Shown piece after piece: positions 21,309 through 30,023 of a stretch of 64,000 bases of DNA (positions are counted from its first letter, which is position 1; the number at the start of each line of letters is the position of its first letter). The notes under the pieces were generated by a model. It ran no database searches. It had not been told where the DNA came from and saw nothing but the letters and a program-made list of their open reading frames with translations. Source of the stretch: Bacillota bacterium (GTDB taxonomy: Bacteria > Bacillota > Clostridia > Christensenellales > Aristaeellaceae); assembly GCA_023409955.1 (NCBI GenBank), contig JAEYQQ010000131.1:1-64000 (forward strand), read 5' to 3'. A program made the position numbers and the translations under genes.

Positions 21309-22961
21309 TTACATCTTGATTTCTTTTTTGCCGCTGACCTTGAAGAATACGGCTAAGGCGATGATGGTAGAGAAGGTCAGTATGGAGGAGATAGCGGCGG
21401 CAATGCCGTCGTTGCCGCGGATGATCTGAGAATAGATCTCCAAGGTCATGGTTTTGGTTTTGGTGGTGTACAAAATGATGGAGGTTGACAGTTCCGTAAT
21501 GATCATGATCCAGCTTAGTATGGCACCGGAGATCACGCCGGGGAGCATCATGGGCACTGTCACCTTGAAGAAGGTTTTCATGTTGGATGCGCCCAGGCTG
21601 ATGGAGGCCTCCTCAATGGAGGGGCTGATCTGCTGGAGGATGGCCGATGAGGAGCGAACAGTATAGGGCAGACGGCGAATGACATAGCTTAGAATCATGA
21701 TGAAAGCCGTCTGGCTGAAGTATAGGGGTTTTTTGCTGAAGGCCATCAAAAGCGCAATGCCTAGGATGGAGCCAGCCACCGTTTCCGGGAACATTGTGAC
21801 CACATCCAACGTGCTGTTTAGGGCGTTGCGCCGGCGTACGACCACATATGCAATCAGTATCGCTGCCACAACAATCGCGGCTATGGAGATAAAGCCCAGC
21901 ACATAGGTGTTGACAATGGATTTGCCTACTGTTGAAAAGGCTTCCACATAGCTGTTTATAGAGAAGCCGGGGACAAACAGCTTGCCGTTGGTTTTACGGA
22001 AAGAGGAATAGATAACGTACAGCTGCGGCAGCATGGCGATGCCTACAACGATATAGCAGTACAAATGCGCCAATAGGGAGCCGATGCCTTTTAGCTTTTT
22101 GGGCTGGATGGGATGAAGCGCGCTCATGGAGAATTGCTTGCGGCTGACCACTAGTTTTTGGAATAGGAATACGCCTGTGGTAATGACAACCGCCACAATG
22201 GAGATGGCTGCGGCCAAACCGTCGTTGCCACCTACCTCGCCCATGAACTCATTGTATACCAGTACGGGCAGGGTGATGTAGCCTTCACCAATTAACCTGG
22301 GGGTGCCATAATCGGCAAAGGTGCGCATGAAGACCATCAATGCGCCGGCCAACAGCGTAGGCATAAGAAGTGGAAGTACGATTTTGAACATCTTGCGTAT
22401 ACCGGTGCAGCCCATGGACTCGGAGGCTTCGATGAGGGAATTGTCCATGTTCTTGAATGCGCCGGAAACGAACATGTACACCAGGGAGTAAAGCTGCAGC
22501 GACATGACCAGCACAATGCCAGGAAAACCATAGATATCTGGCAGGACCAAGCCGATGCTGTTTTTCAAGAAGGTGGTCACAGAGCCGCTACGGCCAAAGA
22601 GCATGATCCAGGAATAAGCGCCGATGAAGGGCGCGGACATGGAGGAAACAAGCACCAATATCTCCAGCATGGCTTTACCGCGGATTTGGTACACAGCAAG
22701 CAGGTACGCAAGGGGCGTTGCCAACAGCACGGAGAAGAGGGTTACTGCCAGTGTAACTTTAAAGCTGTTGCCCATGGCCCGAAGGTAATAGGCTTTGGAG
22801 AAAATACGCTGGAAGTGTTCCAGAGAAAAGCCGCCCTCTTTGCCCATCACGCTTTGGGAAAGCAGTGTGAACATGGGGTAGAGGAGGAACAGGGCATATA
22901 GTAGCAGGGCGGCGATGGAGATAAACAGCCACACTTCCCAGCGGACGGCCTTAGCGCGCAT
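21309..22961 (-). CDS. iron-type ABC importer permease, two fused domains
   Basis: A 550-residue inner-membrane permease made of two BPD_transp_1 halves, as in the AfuB/FbpB ferric-iron and 2-aminoethylphosphonate families. Each half shows an EAA-type cytoplasmic loop for ATPase docking: EASESMGCTGIRKMFKIVLP near residue 190 and EASISLGASNMKTFFKVTVP near 475. The start overlaps the ATPase gene end by 11 bases, showing translational coupling. It is the last gene of a binding protein-ATPase-permease operon. The substrate is probably Fe(III), though a phosphonate or polyamine cannot be excluded. Confidence 0.88.
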   Translation of the reverse strand: MRAKAVRWEVWLFISIAALLLYALFLLYPMFTLLSQSVMGKEGGFSLEHFQRIFSKAYYLRAMGNSFKVTLAVTLFSVLLATPLAYLLAVYQIRGKAMLEILVLVSSMSAPFIGAYSWIMLFGRSGSVTTFLKNSIGLVLPDIYGFPGIVLVMSLQLYSLVYMFVSGAFKNMDNSLIEASESMGCTGIRKMFKIVLPLLMPTLLAGALMVFMRTFADYGTPRLIGEGYITLPVLVYNEFMGEVGGNDGLAAAISIVAVVITTGVFLFQKLVVSRKQFSMSALHPIQPKKLKGIGSLLAHLYCYIVVGIAMLPQLYVIYSSFRKTNGKLFVPGFSINSYVEAFSTVGKSIVNTYVLGFISIAAIVVAAILIAYVVVRRRNALNSTLDVVTMFPETVAGSILGIALLMAFSKKPLYFSQTAFIMILSYVIRRLPYTVRSSSAILQQISPSIEEASISLGASNMKTFFKVTVPMMLPGVISGAILSWIMIITELSTSIILYTTKTKTMTLEIYSQIIRGNDGIAAAISSILTFSTIIALAVFFKVSGKKEIKM

Positions 22962-24057
22962 CGCTGACCACCCCCGCGGTAAGGCTTACATTGCCGTCGT
23001 CGTTAAATACGTTGATTTTGTCCAGCTTCAAGCCAAGGTTTACCTTGGTGCCGTTTTCCAGGATGCTGGAGATGGAACTCTCTTCCACGATCTCTACTGT
23101 ATCACCGTTAAAGAGCTTGACAAAATAGGTGGTGTTCAGCCCCAGGAAGACGCTGGAGAGAATTTCTCCCTCAATGCCTTGATCGCTGTTTTGTATTACA
23201 AACTCTTCCGGGCGGATGGAGACCTTCACCTTTTGTGCGGCCTTTACATTTGGCGTAAGGCAGTCATATGGCACTTTGTAGCCATTGCCGAAGGTTAGAT
23301 GCGGTTGACGATCCGCAAAGGAAAGGTCTGCATCCAGGGTATTGCTGCGGCCAATGAAGTTGGCGACAAACAGGTTGGCAGGCCGCTGGTATATGGCCTT
23401 GGGAGTTCCCACCTGCTGGATGACCCCTTTTTCCATAACGGCAATACGGTCGGAGACAGCCATGGCTTCCTCCTGGTCGTGAGTTACATATATGGTGGTG
23501 ATACCCACTTCCTTTTGAATCAGCTTGATGGCATTGCGCATTTCAATGCGCAGTTTGGCGTCCAGGTTGGAAAGCGGTTCATCCATCAAAAGCACATTGG
23601 GATGAATGACGATGGCACGGGCCAGGGCAACACGCTGCTGCTGGCCGCCGGAGAGCCTGTCAGGCATGCGGGAAGCATACTCAGTTATCCTGACGGTATC
23701 CAAAATGGCATCCACACGCTTTGCGATTTCCGCTTTGGAGATGCCCCGGTTTTCCAGACCAAAGCCTACGTTCTGACGAACGTTCATGTGGGGGAACACG
23801 GCGTAGTTTTGGAATACCATGCCGATGTTGCGCTTGGCAGGGGGAATGTCGTTGATGACCTGCTGGTCAAAGGCGATTTTCCCGCCCTCGATGGAGTTGA
23901 AGCCTGCCACCATGCGCAGAAGTGTTGTCTTTCCGCAGCCGGATGGACCCAGCAGCGTGAAAAATTCGCCTTTATGAACGGTTAAGGATAATGCAGGAAT
24001 AATTACATTGTCGCCGTACTTTTTGTCGACATCAGTAAATGTTATTGAAACGCTCAA
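22951..24057 (-). CDS. iron-type ABC importer ATP-binding protein
   Basis: A 368-residue importer ATPase of the FbpC/PotA group. Seen are Walker A GPSGCGKTT near residue 37-45, Q-loop VFQNYAVFPH, signature LSGGQQQR, Walker B VLLMDEPLSNLD, the His switch VTHDQEEAM, and a C-terminal TOBE-like regulatory domain from about 240. The TTG start at 24057 has AAAGGAG 8 bases upstream. It lies between the binding-protein and permease genes and overlaps the latter. Confidence 0.93.
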   Translation of the reverse strand: MSVSITFTDVDKKYGDNVIIPALSLTVHKGEFFTLLGPSGCGKTTLLRMVAGFNSIEGGKIAFDQQVINDIPPAKRNIGMVFQNYAVFPHMNVRQNVGFGLENRGISKAEIAKRVDAILDTVRITEYASRMPDRLSGGQQQRVALARAIVIHPNVLLMDEPLSNLDAKLRIEMRNAIKLIQKEVGITTIYVTHDQEEAMAVSDRIAVMEKGVIQQVGTPKAIYQRPANLFVANFIGRSNTLDADLSFADRQPHLTFGNGYKVPYDCLTPNVKAAQKVKVSIRPEEFVIQNSDQGIEGEILSSVFLGLNTTYFVKLFNGDTVEIVEESSISSILENGTKVNLGLKLDKINVFNDDGNVSLTAGVVSDAR

Positions 24058-24092
24058 GTGCTATTCTCCTTTACTTTTAAGAGAATTGGAAA

Positions 24093-24123
24093 GGGGCATG
24101 CCTATTGCCTTCAGGCATGCCCC
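24093..24123 (-). promoter_or_regulatory. intercistronic hairpin after the solute-binding protein gene
   Basis: GGGGCATGCCT and AGGCATGCCCC form an 11-base perfect stem. A second small hairpin (GACGAGG/CCTCGTC, 24148-24166) precedes it on the transcript. Such stems after a binding-protein gene often cause partial termination or protect the upstream message, giving excess binding protein over transporter. Confidence 0.6.
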
Positions 24124-24189
24124 TGGCTTTGGCAGCCTTTGGGGATTGACGAGGGGGTTCCTCGTCTATCAATTGTTCAAGGGTTTGGA

Positions 24190-25191
24190 TCAGATACCCA
24201 TCATGATATCCTGAACTTTTTCCTTCAGCTCAGCGGTATGGCTGGTGACATATTCGGAATCTTCAAAGATCAGGGCGATGTCGGCCATGGGGGTCATATA
24301 CTCATTGCCGGCTTCCACAACACGGATGGGGCGGCTGGTTGTGTTTTCGGCCAGGAAGGCCTGGGCTTCTTCAGAAAGCATGTAGTCAATGAAGGCCTGG
24401 GCGTTTGCCACGTTCTTGGCATTTTTGACAATACCGATCTGAGCAGGCAGGAAGACAGTGCCTTCTGTGGGGTACACGATCTTGATGTTGGTGGCGCCGT
24501 CCTTCAGCAGGGTGACGCAGGGGTCTTCATAGGTGAGGCCTACCACGTATTCGCCGTTGTAAACGCCTTTGTACACTGCGCTGGAAGAGCTGACAACCTT
24601 GCCGTTGATGTTCTTGAACAGGTTCTCAACATAGGTCCAGGCTTCTTCGGATTCATAACCGCCCATGGCCAGTAGCATGTTGGTGAGCTGGCAGAAGGCA
24701 GAGGAGGAGGCGGTGGGATCGGCGGTAACGATTTTGTCTTTCAGCTCAGGCTGGAGCAGATCGGCATAGCCGTTGATTTCAATGCCCAGTTCTGCCAGCA
24801 GTTCTGTGTTCACCAACAGCACAGAGCCGTCTACGGTGTAGTTGGTGGAGTAGCCCAGCTTGTTTTGATACTCGGGCATGAGGTTTGCATCCTCAGGGGA
24901 GAGGTACTCCTGGAACAGGTCCTTGTTGGCCACATAGTTGGCCAGGGAGCCGCCGTACATCAGGTCGAAGGTGGGATTATCCGCTTCGGTGGCAATACGC
25001 TTCATGGCATCGCCGGTGCCCAGGGATTCCACAGTGACTTTAATACCGGTCTTCTCTTCAAACTTGGGGATGATGGAGAGCAGGCCGTCACTGTTGGGCG
25101 AAACGATGAACAGTTCGCCTTCTGCCATGGCGGATGCCGAAAAGCCAAGTACCATGATGGAAACCAAAAGAAGGGACAAGAGCTTCTTCAT
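24190..25191 (-). CDS. iron-type ABC importer solute-binding protein
   Basis: A 333-residue periplasmic-type binding protein of the FbpA/FutA Fe(III) class. Residues 1-23 are a signal peptide ending SAMAEG with no lipobox cysteine, so it is not an obvious lipoprotein, which is unusual for a Gram-positive binding protein. The body begins ELFIVSPNSDGLLSIIPKFEEK, typical of the class, and has the SSSAVYKGVYNGEYVVGLTYED substrate-domain region (positions about 200-220). It is first in the operon, behind a promoter at 25255-25283. Iron as substrate is an inference. Confidence 0.87.
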   Translation of the reverse strand: MKKLLSLLLVSIMVLGFSASAMAEGELFIVSPNSDGLLSIIPKFEEKTGIKVTVESLGTGDAMKRIATEADNPTFDLMYGGSLANYVANKDLFQEYLSPEDANLMPEYQNKLGYSTNYTVDGSVLLVNTELLAELGIEINGYADLLQPELKDKIVTADPTASSSAFCQLTNMLLAMGGYESEEAWTYVENLFKNINGKVVSSSSAVYKGVYNGEYVVGLTYEDPCVTLLKDGATNIKIVYPTEGTVFLPAQIGIVKNAKNVANAQAFIDYMLSEEAQAFLAENTTSRPIRVVEAGNEYMTPMADIALIFEDSEYVTSHTAELKEKVQDIMMGI

Positions 25192-25254
25192 GTAATGAAA
25201 GCCTCCAAATATCTAGATTCAGAGATGTTCCGTAACGATCCCCGTCTACTTGTA

Positions 25255-25283
25255 ATTATAATACATGGTTCTTATATAAACAA
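25255..25283 (-). promoter_or_regulatory. promoter of the iron-type ABC operon
   Basis: On the minus strand TTGTTT and TATAAT with a 17-base spacer. I see no clear Fur or DtxR box. Confidence 0.55.
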
Positions 25284-25366
25284 TACAAAGGGGGGTATGA
25301 AAACAAAAAAATCGCTGGAATATTGTGCATAATGCAAACATTCATGGCGATTTCAATTGATCCAGT

Positions 25367-26719
25367 TTAATTATTAGAATGCTTTCCGGAGGCGTACATT
25401 TTCTCGGCAGCTGCCCTCAGGGTGTGCTTTTCGTTGGCTAGCCTGCCTTCCATGACCCGTTTCAATAACTCCTGAAGGAGGTTGCCTACTTGCTTCCCTG
25501 GCGGGATGCCAATGGCAATTAAGTCATCTCCGGTCACGGCCAAATCCTTCAAGCGGTAGGGCAGGCCTTGATTGATAACCGTTTTGATACATGCTTCCAA
25601 ACGGCTGATATCGCCAAGTTTGGCTTCCCTTTTATCCGGATGCTGAGCGGCGGCATCGGCACGTTTAACAGGCAAAAGCTGCATAAGCCGTGTTTCACCA
25701 ATGCGATTGAGCCATTTGAGTACATTCTTGGGCTTTGCCGGGATTGTTGCGTCATGGTGGAGCACCAGCTCCTCCACCGCCTTTTTCGTATCATTGTCAA
25801 AGCGCAGCCTGTCCATGATGGCTTTTGTAATTTTCAGGCTAACCTCAGGATGGCCGTAGAAATGGCCGACTCCTTTTGCATCTTTAAAAAAGCAGGCAGG
25901 CTTGCCGGAATCGTGCAAAAGCATGGTCAGGCGAAGAATGGGGTCTTGGGGTGCGGCGGCAACGGCTGCCAGGGTATGCTCCCACACATCCAGATAGTGA
26001 TGGGGGTTATACTGGTAATGCCCCCGCATGGACGCAAGCTCCGGCAGAAAAACATCCAGTACAGGGGCGAAGGCCCGCAGAATGTCTGCCGCACCAGCAC
26101 CGGTTAACAGCCGCAGCAGCTCTTCCCGAATGCGTTCCGGAGCGATTAAGCGCAGGCGCTCCTTGCAATCCAAAATGGCCTGAGCTGTTTTTTCTTCAAT
26201 GGCAAAGCCAAAGGTGGAGGCAAAGCGCATAGCCCGAAGGATTCGCAAAGCGTCTTCTTCAAATCGCGCTTTGGCATCGCCTACGCAGCGGATGATTTTA
26301 TTCTTTAAGTCATCTTCTCCGCCAAAGGCGTCATACAGTCCGCGCTCTGGATGATAGGCCATGGCATTGACTGTAAAATCCCGCCGGCTTAAATCATCTT
26401 GTACATGGGTGACAAAGTCTACGCTGTCTGGCCGGCGGCTGTCACTGTATACGCCATCGGTACGGTAGGTGGTGACTTCATAGGATTCATTTTCATACAG
26501 TACCGTTACTGTGCCGTGCTTGATGCCTGTTTCTATGACCCGGTGTCCCTGAAAGATGCTTACTGTCTGCTGAGGCTTGGCGCTGGTGCAAATATCCCAG
26601 TCGTTGGGTGCTAGGCCCAGCAGGCTGTCACGTACACAGCCGCCTACAGCCCAGGCCTCAAAGCCTGACGTTTCCAGCAACCGTATGATATGGGCCGCGC
26701 CGATGGGAATACCGGTCAT
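25367..26719 (-). CDS. cca: CCA tRNA nucleotidyltransferase with HD domain
   Basis: Adds or repairs the 3' CCA end of tRNAs. The 450-residue protein has the nucleotidyltransferase head (AVGGCVRDSLLG, then the catalytic DWDICTSA), the RRDFTVNAMA strand, the RNA-binding neck with EDALRILRAMRF, and a C-terminal HD domain (LLHDSGKPACF). A class II enzyme with an HD domain is common in Clostridia. The start has AAAGGTG 8 bases upstream. It appears to be its own unit. Confidence 0.95.
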   Translation of the reverse strand: MTGIPIGAAHIIRLLETSGFEAWAVGGCVRDSLLGLAPNDWDICTSAKPQQTVSIFQGHRVIETGIKHGTVTVLYENESYEVTTYRTDGVYSDSRRPDSVDFVTHVQDDLSRRDFTVNAMAYHPERGLYDAFGGEDDLKNKIIRCVGDAKARFEEDALRILRAMRFASTFGFAIEEKTAQAILDCKERLRLIAPERIREELLRLLTGAGAADILRAFAPVLDVFLPELASMRGHYQYNPHHYLDVWEHTLAAVAAAPQDPILRLTMLLHDSGKPACFFKDAKGVGHFYGHPEVSLKITKAIMDRLRFDNDTKKAVEELVLHHDATIPAKPKNVLKWLNRIGETRLMQLLPVKRADAAAQHPDKREAKLGDISRLEACIKTVINQGLPYRLKDLAVTGDDLIAIGIPPGKQVGNLLQELLKRVMEGRLANEKHTLRAAAEKMYASGKHSNN

Positions 26720-26797
26720 GATTTCACACCTTTACATGAGATTACTATTTAGTATATCATGTTTTTCAAAAGACAGCCAATTAAAGCGCCAGAATGG

Positions 26798-26822
26798 AAA
26801 ACCCCGGCTGCATGAGCCGGGG
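26798..26822 (-). terminator. terminator of the zinc-ribbon membrane protein gene
   Basis: CCCCGGCT and AGCCGGGG with a 5-base loop, followed on the minus strand by TTTT. Confidence 0.75.
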
Positions 26823-26836
26823 AGGGTAAATGATGC

Positions 26837-27226
26837 TTATTGATCTGGGTTTGATTCAGTCGGTACTGGGGGCTGTTCGTGCTTAGATACGTGAAATGCT
26901 CCATTTTGAATTAGGTACCATTCCTTCAGCATATCTAGGGCAAGGCCTATTAGCGATACGGCCATCACCGCTAACAGTATGTACACCCAAAGTGGCATGG
27001 ATAAAGTGGCGGTATCTTTGAAAAAGCGAACGAACAGCATAAATGCCAAAATGATGATCCAAATCAGTGTATCCCAAATGATTTGGTTCCTGGCTTTAAC
27101 AAAGAATATCTCCTCTTTGCAGTTTTTGCAGCGGAAGGGCTGTGCCAAAATGCCATCTTTTTTGAAGTATTGCCTGAGAAATTCTCCAAAGCGGATCTCC
27201 GCTGTATGAACACATTTTTCACTCAT
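26837..27226 (-). CDS. hypothetical membrane protein with CxxC zinc-ribbon start
   Basis: A 129-residue protein with no family I recognise. Residues 32-36 read CKNCKE, a likely half of a zinc site together with Cys5. Two hydrophobic helices follow at about 52-68 and 79-97, then a polar Pro-rich tail. No good ribosome site precedes the ATG. The terminator just after it supports a real transcription unit. Confidence 0.6.
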   Translation of the reverse strand: MSEKCVHTAEIRFGEFLRQYFKKDGILAQPFRCKNCKEEIFFVKARNQIIWDTLIWIIILAFMLFVRFFKDTATLSMPLWVYILLAVMAVSLIGLALDMLKEWYLIQNGAFHVSKHEQPPVPTESNPDQ

Positions 27227-27401
27227 TTACCAGGCCCCCTCATCCTTTTTTCTGACAGCATCATCATACGTTATTTTGAAGCGCTTGTCCAGAATTTTCC
27301 TAGTTATGAGTGAAACATTAGCAATATAGCAGGAAGCCGCTGGCGCACCTATGGTTCAATAGCTATTGTTTTGACAGGCTGTTAATATGCCCAACAACAA
27401 G

Positions 27402-27659
27402 GGGCGGCTCCAAACGGGGCCGCTCAGTGTTTCAAAAAAGTGGGCCTGCCACTTTTTTTGGGTTTTTCCCTCGCCACACTGCACTGCGGCTCCGCCTTTG
27501 TGCGGCCGTTTGCTCGGGCAAGGAAGGAATTTCTTCGAAATTCCTTCGAAAACCACCGCACATGTCGCTGGTTTTCGATCTAAAATTGGAGGGCTTCGGC
27601 CCTCCAATACTTCCTAGTAGGTTTTTTGACAGTCTGGGCGGCTCCAAACGGGGCCGCTC
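27402..27659. repeat. composite intergenic repeat with several hairpins
   Basis: This 473-base gene-free stretch (27227-27699) is structured. The direct repeat that begins GGGCGGCTCCAAACGGGGCC occurs at 27402-27425 and 27636-27659, each copy able to form its own stem and each preceded by a TTTTGACAG-like sequence. Between them lie an AAAAAGTGG/CCACTTTTT hairpin (about 27436-27458), AAGGAATTT/AAATTCCTT (27524-27546), CGAAAACCA/TGGTTTTCG (27547-27577) and a perfect 9-base stem with a TTCG loop (27586-27607). A related segment lies at 41365-41451. Reading frames that cross this stretch are not credible genes. Confidence 0.75.
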
Positions 27660-27699
27660 TTTATGGATATTCATATGGAAGAGATGATTTCGCAATTTG

Positions 27700-27903
27700 C
27701 TAGAAATGCTCTGGATCGGTGGGATTGTTCAGCACGCCGAAGGCCACCAGTGCGGCCAGCAGCGACTCTACAAGCGTTTGCCATGTATCGTTGTTAATCC
27801 CCAGTAAATTGTACAGGCCATAATGGCTGAATAGAAGGCCTACCAGGCCCAGGAGGGATGCCCATGCGGCTTTGGAACGCCAGCGGCTTTGCGTATCCTG
27901 CAT
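27700..27903 (-). CDS. phi-LC3-type phage holin-like protein
   Basis: A 67-residue protein with the layout of the LC3 family of phage holins. A basic N-terminus with the Trp-rich start (SRWRSKAAWASLLG) is followed by two hydrophobic helices and the characteristic C-terminal VAFGVLNNPTDPEH. Holins form pores that release endolysins. No other phage genes are near, so it is a domesticated remnant or works with a wall-acting protein such as the divergent peptidoglycan-binding gene next to it. AAAGGAG lies 8 bases before the ATG. Confidence 0.8.
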   Translation of the reverse strand: MQDTQSRWRSKAAWASLLGLVGLLFSHYGLYNLLGINNDTWQTLVESLLAALVAFGVLNNPTDPEHF

Positions 27904-28104
27904 GATCTTGACTCCTTTCCTTAATCATCAGGCAATTGTATGCCGGATGCATGAAATTATTGCATGATCCTGAGATGGTGCAATGTAAGTGCTTGGACAA
28001 ATGTTTACATGTATTTCTTCTACTTACCATCATAAACGCATACCGTTTACCATCAGTTCGCCGATCGTTGGCTGCCTATCTGACGGAGTATGGAGGAATG
28101 AGTC

Positions 28105-29199
28105 ATGAAGCAACGTAACCTGAACCTGCTGATCATTTTGCTAATCTGCCTATTTGTCCCCAGCATGGCCTTAGGCGAAACATTTAACGACAAACTACAC
28201 CTACCGGATTTTTCCCTGGCGGACTATCCCGCAACCACATCCAAAGCCAGCGTCGAAATTTCGTTTTCCGGATCAGACGGCTATACTTATGTACTGGAGC
28301 ATCAGTACAAGGGGGTTTGGCTTGCTGCAAAATCTGTGCAGCTAAGCGGCAGCACCGGTACGTTTACGGTGGAATGCCTGCCGGGTGCCAATAAGTTTGT
28401 GCTTCGTAACCATGGCCAAAGCCGAAGTGCAAAAAGCTCAATCATATTTACCATTGCCTGTACAGCATCCGATATACCGGCCACAGTACAGCTTCCCACC
28501 CCGACACTGCGCAAGGGCAGCAAGGGTGCGGCAGTGAAAGCGCTGCATCAGGTGCTGACAGATCTTGGCGTGTACGATGGTGCCCTTTCCACCACTTTTA
28601 CCGAGGCAACCCGCAAGGCCGTGATTGCGGCCCAAGCGCTATTTGCCATCCAAGAGGATGGGGTGGCAGGACCGAAGACACTGCATTTGCTGGATTTGAC
28701 AACCTATACGGTAGCTTCAAGCTCCATCGGCGGCTCATCATCCGGTGGCCAAGACATAGGTTCCAGTTATCTGAAAAAGGGTTCCAAAGGGCAGGACGTC
28801 CGTAAGCTGCAAAAGCGGCTGTTAGACTTGGGTTATGCGCCAGGCACAGCAGACGGCATCTTTGGTGATATGACCTTGGAAGCAGTACTGCTGTATCAAA
28901 AGAATGCCAAGATCACTCAGGACGGTATCGTAGGCCCTGTGACCTGGGCAAAGCTTAACAGCGGCGCTGCCTCCCTGGTGCCCAAGCCGCCCCAATCCCG
29001 CTATCTGAAAAAAGGAGACAAGGGCGATGACGTGGTCAAGGTACAGGCACGACTGATTGTGCTGGGATATTTGGATGATATCGCCGATGGCATCTTCGGC
29101 AAGCTGACCTATGCTGCAGTGATAGACTATCAAAAGGACGAGAATATCAAGGTGGATGGCATTGTGGGGCCTGTGACCTACGGAAGGCTGTTTCCGTAA
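28105..29199 (+). CDS. secreted protein with three peptidoglycan-binding domains
   Basis: A 364-residue exported protein. It has a signal peptide (1-24, ALGET), an N-terminal beta-sandwich-like region (about 45-120), then three PG_binding_1 repeats at about 133-196, 218-283 and 298-364. Each carries the LRKGSKG...VKALHQ...LG.YDG...FT...TR.AV..Q pattern and the final DGIVGP. No lytic domain is visible, so it likely anchors to or senses the wall. GGAGG precedes the ATG. It is divergent from a holin-like gene and followed by a strong terminator. Confidence 0.85.
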   Translation: MKQRNLNLLIILLICLFVPSMALGETFNDKLHLPDFSLADYPATTSKASVEISFSGSDGYTYVLEHQYKGVWLAAKSVQLSGSTGTFTVECLPGANKFVLRNHGQSRSAKSSIIFTIACTASDIPATVQLPTPTLRKGSKGAAVKALHQVLTDLGVYDGALSTTFTEATRKAVIAAQALFAIQEDGVAGPKTLHLLDLTTYTVASSSIGGSSSGGQDIGSSYLKKGSKGQDVRKLQKRLLDLGYAPGTADGIFGDMTLEAVLLYQKNAKITQDGIVGPVTWAKLNSGAASLVPKPPQSRYLKKGDKGDDVVKVQARLIVLGYLDDIADGIFGKLTYAAVIDYQKDENIKVDGIVGPVTYGRLFP

Positions 29200-29222
29200 G
29201 TGATGGTTTTACAAGAACAAAG

Positions 29223-29262
29223 AAAACGGCAGAGAATGCAAAATGCACATCTCTGCCGTTTT
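29223..29262. terminator. terminator between convergent genes
   Basis: AAAACGGCAGAGA and TCTCTGCCGTTTT form a 13-base stem with A- and T-runs on each side, so it works in both directions. Confidence 0.85.
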
Positions 29263-29296
29263 CATATTGACCCATTTGGCGGTAAGAAAAACCTGT

Positions 29297-29950
29297 TTAC
29301 CAATAGCGTCCGAACTCATCCTTTTCGTTTTCCTCAGCCAGAGCTTTGGCAAGACGGGGCGGCATCGCTTGCGTATCATGAAATAGGTATACCTTTTTGT
29401 TGCCGGTTTCCACCTTACCAATATCCTTGTTTTCTTCCTGACGCATAAGGGTGATAATGGCTTGCTCCACCTGAACCTGGGTAAAGAAGTATGGATACTG
29501 TGTGAACTTGTCGGCTGATGTGGGCAGATGATAGGTCTTTTCGTTAAAGCGGACCATATCTACGATGGTTTTGGGAATGTTCTTATCCAGCACCAACGCG
29601 GCGATCATGGCGAAATTGTCCGACATATATGTAATGGAATAATAATAATCATTCTTAGTGCCTTTGCGATGACGGATATCTTCATTGGACGGATCATTTA
29701 ACATTTCAGCGGTTACCTGATCGATCTCTACGGTTTCGTCCCACTCAAGCTCGGCAGCAAAGGCACTTTTGCATGCCAATTGAGCGCCCTTAGAGCGCAT
29801 ACGGACATATGCCGCAAGACGATTGGCCTGGGTAAGTTCAGTTGAAGTCTCCTCAGGAGCAGGGGGAATAGGTATACCCTCAAATGGATCGGGTACATCC
29901 TCAAGGCTTTCCAGGTAATCCTTTAAATCAACTCGATCTTGATTATCCAT
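29297..29950 (-). CDS. unknown 217-residue protein of the aldehyde oxidoreductase operon
   Basis: Not recognised. The N-terminal 40 residues are acidic and Pro-rich, then come helical segments (ANRLAAYVRMRSKGAQLACK), a strand-rich middle (NDYYYSITYMSDNFAM) and a C-terminal helix ending with charged residues. There is no signal peptide and there are no metal-ligand clusters. AAGGAG lies 7 bases before the ATG. It is third in the ferredoxin-oxidoreductase-unknown operon, separated from the oxidoreductase by a hairpin. A role as assembly factor or accessory subunit is a guess from position only. Confidence 0.6.
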   Translation of the reverse strand: MDNQDRVDLKDYLESLEDVPDPFEGIPIPPAPEETSTELTQANRLAAYVRMRSKGAQLACKSAFAAELEWDETVEIDQVTAEMLNDPSNEDIRHRKGTKNDYYYSITYMSDNFAMIAALVLDKNIPKTIVDMVRFNEKTYHLPTSADKFTQYPYFFTQVQVEQAIITLMRQEENKDIGKVETGNKKVYLFHDTQAMPPRLAKALAEENEKDEFGRYW

Positions 29951-29971
29951 GAAACGACTCCTTCATGGGAT

Positions 29972-30004
29972 AGCGGAGAGGAACCATGAAGGAACCTCTC
30001 CGCT
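29972..30004 (-). promoter_or_regulatory. intercistronic hairpin after the oxidoreductase gene
   Basis: AGCGGAGAGG and CCTCTCCGCT form a 10-base stem between the oxidoreductase stop and the next gene. There is no T-run on the minus strand, so it is more likely a stability or processing element than a terminator. Confidence 0.5.
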
Positions 30005-30023
30005 TTTGTAATGCAATCTGTTC

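Noticed and set aside
27356..27695. Several open frames on both strands across the repeat region
   Set aside because: They cross the hairpins and direct repeats, have no ribosome sites and no protein-like composition.
27700..27903. Prophage remnant
   Set aside because: Apart from the holin-like gene there are no integrase, capsid, tail or terminase genes in this part of the window.
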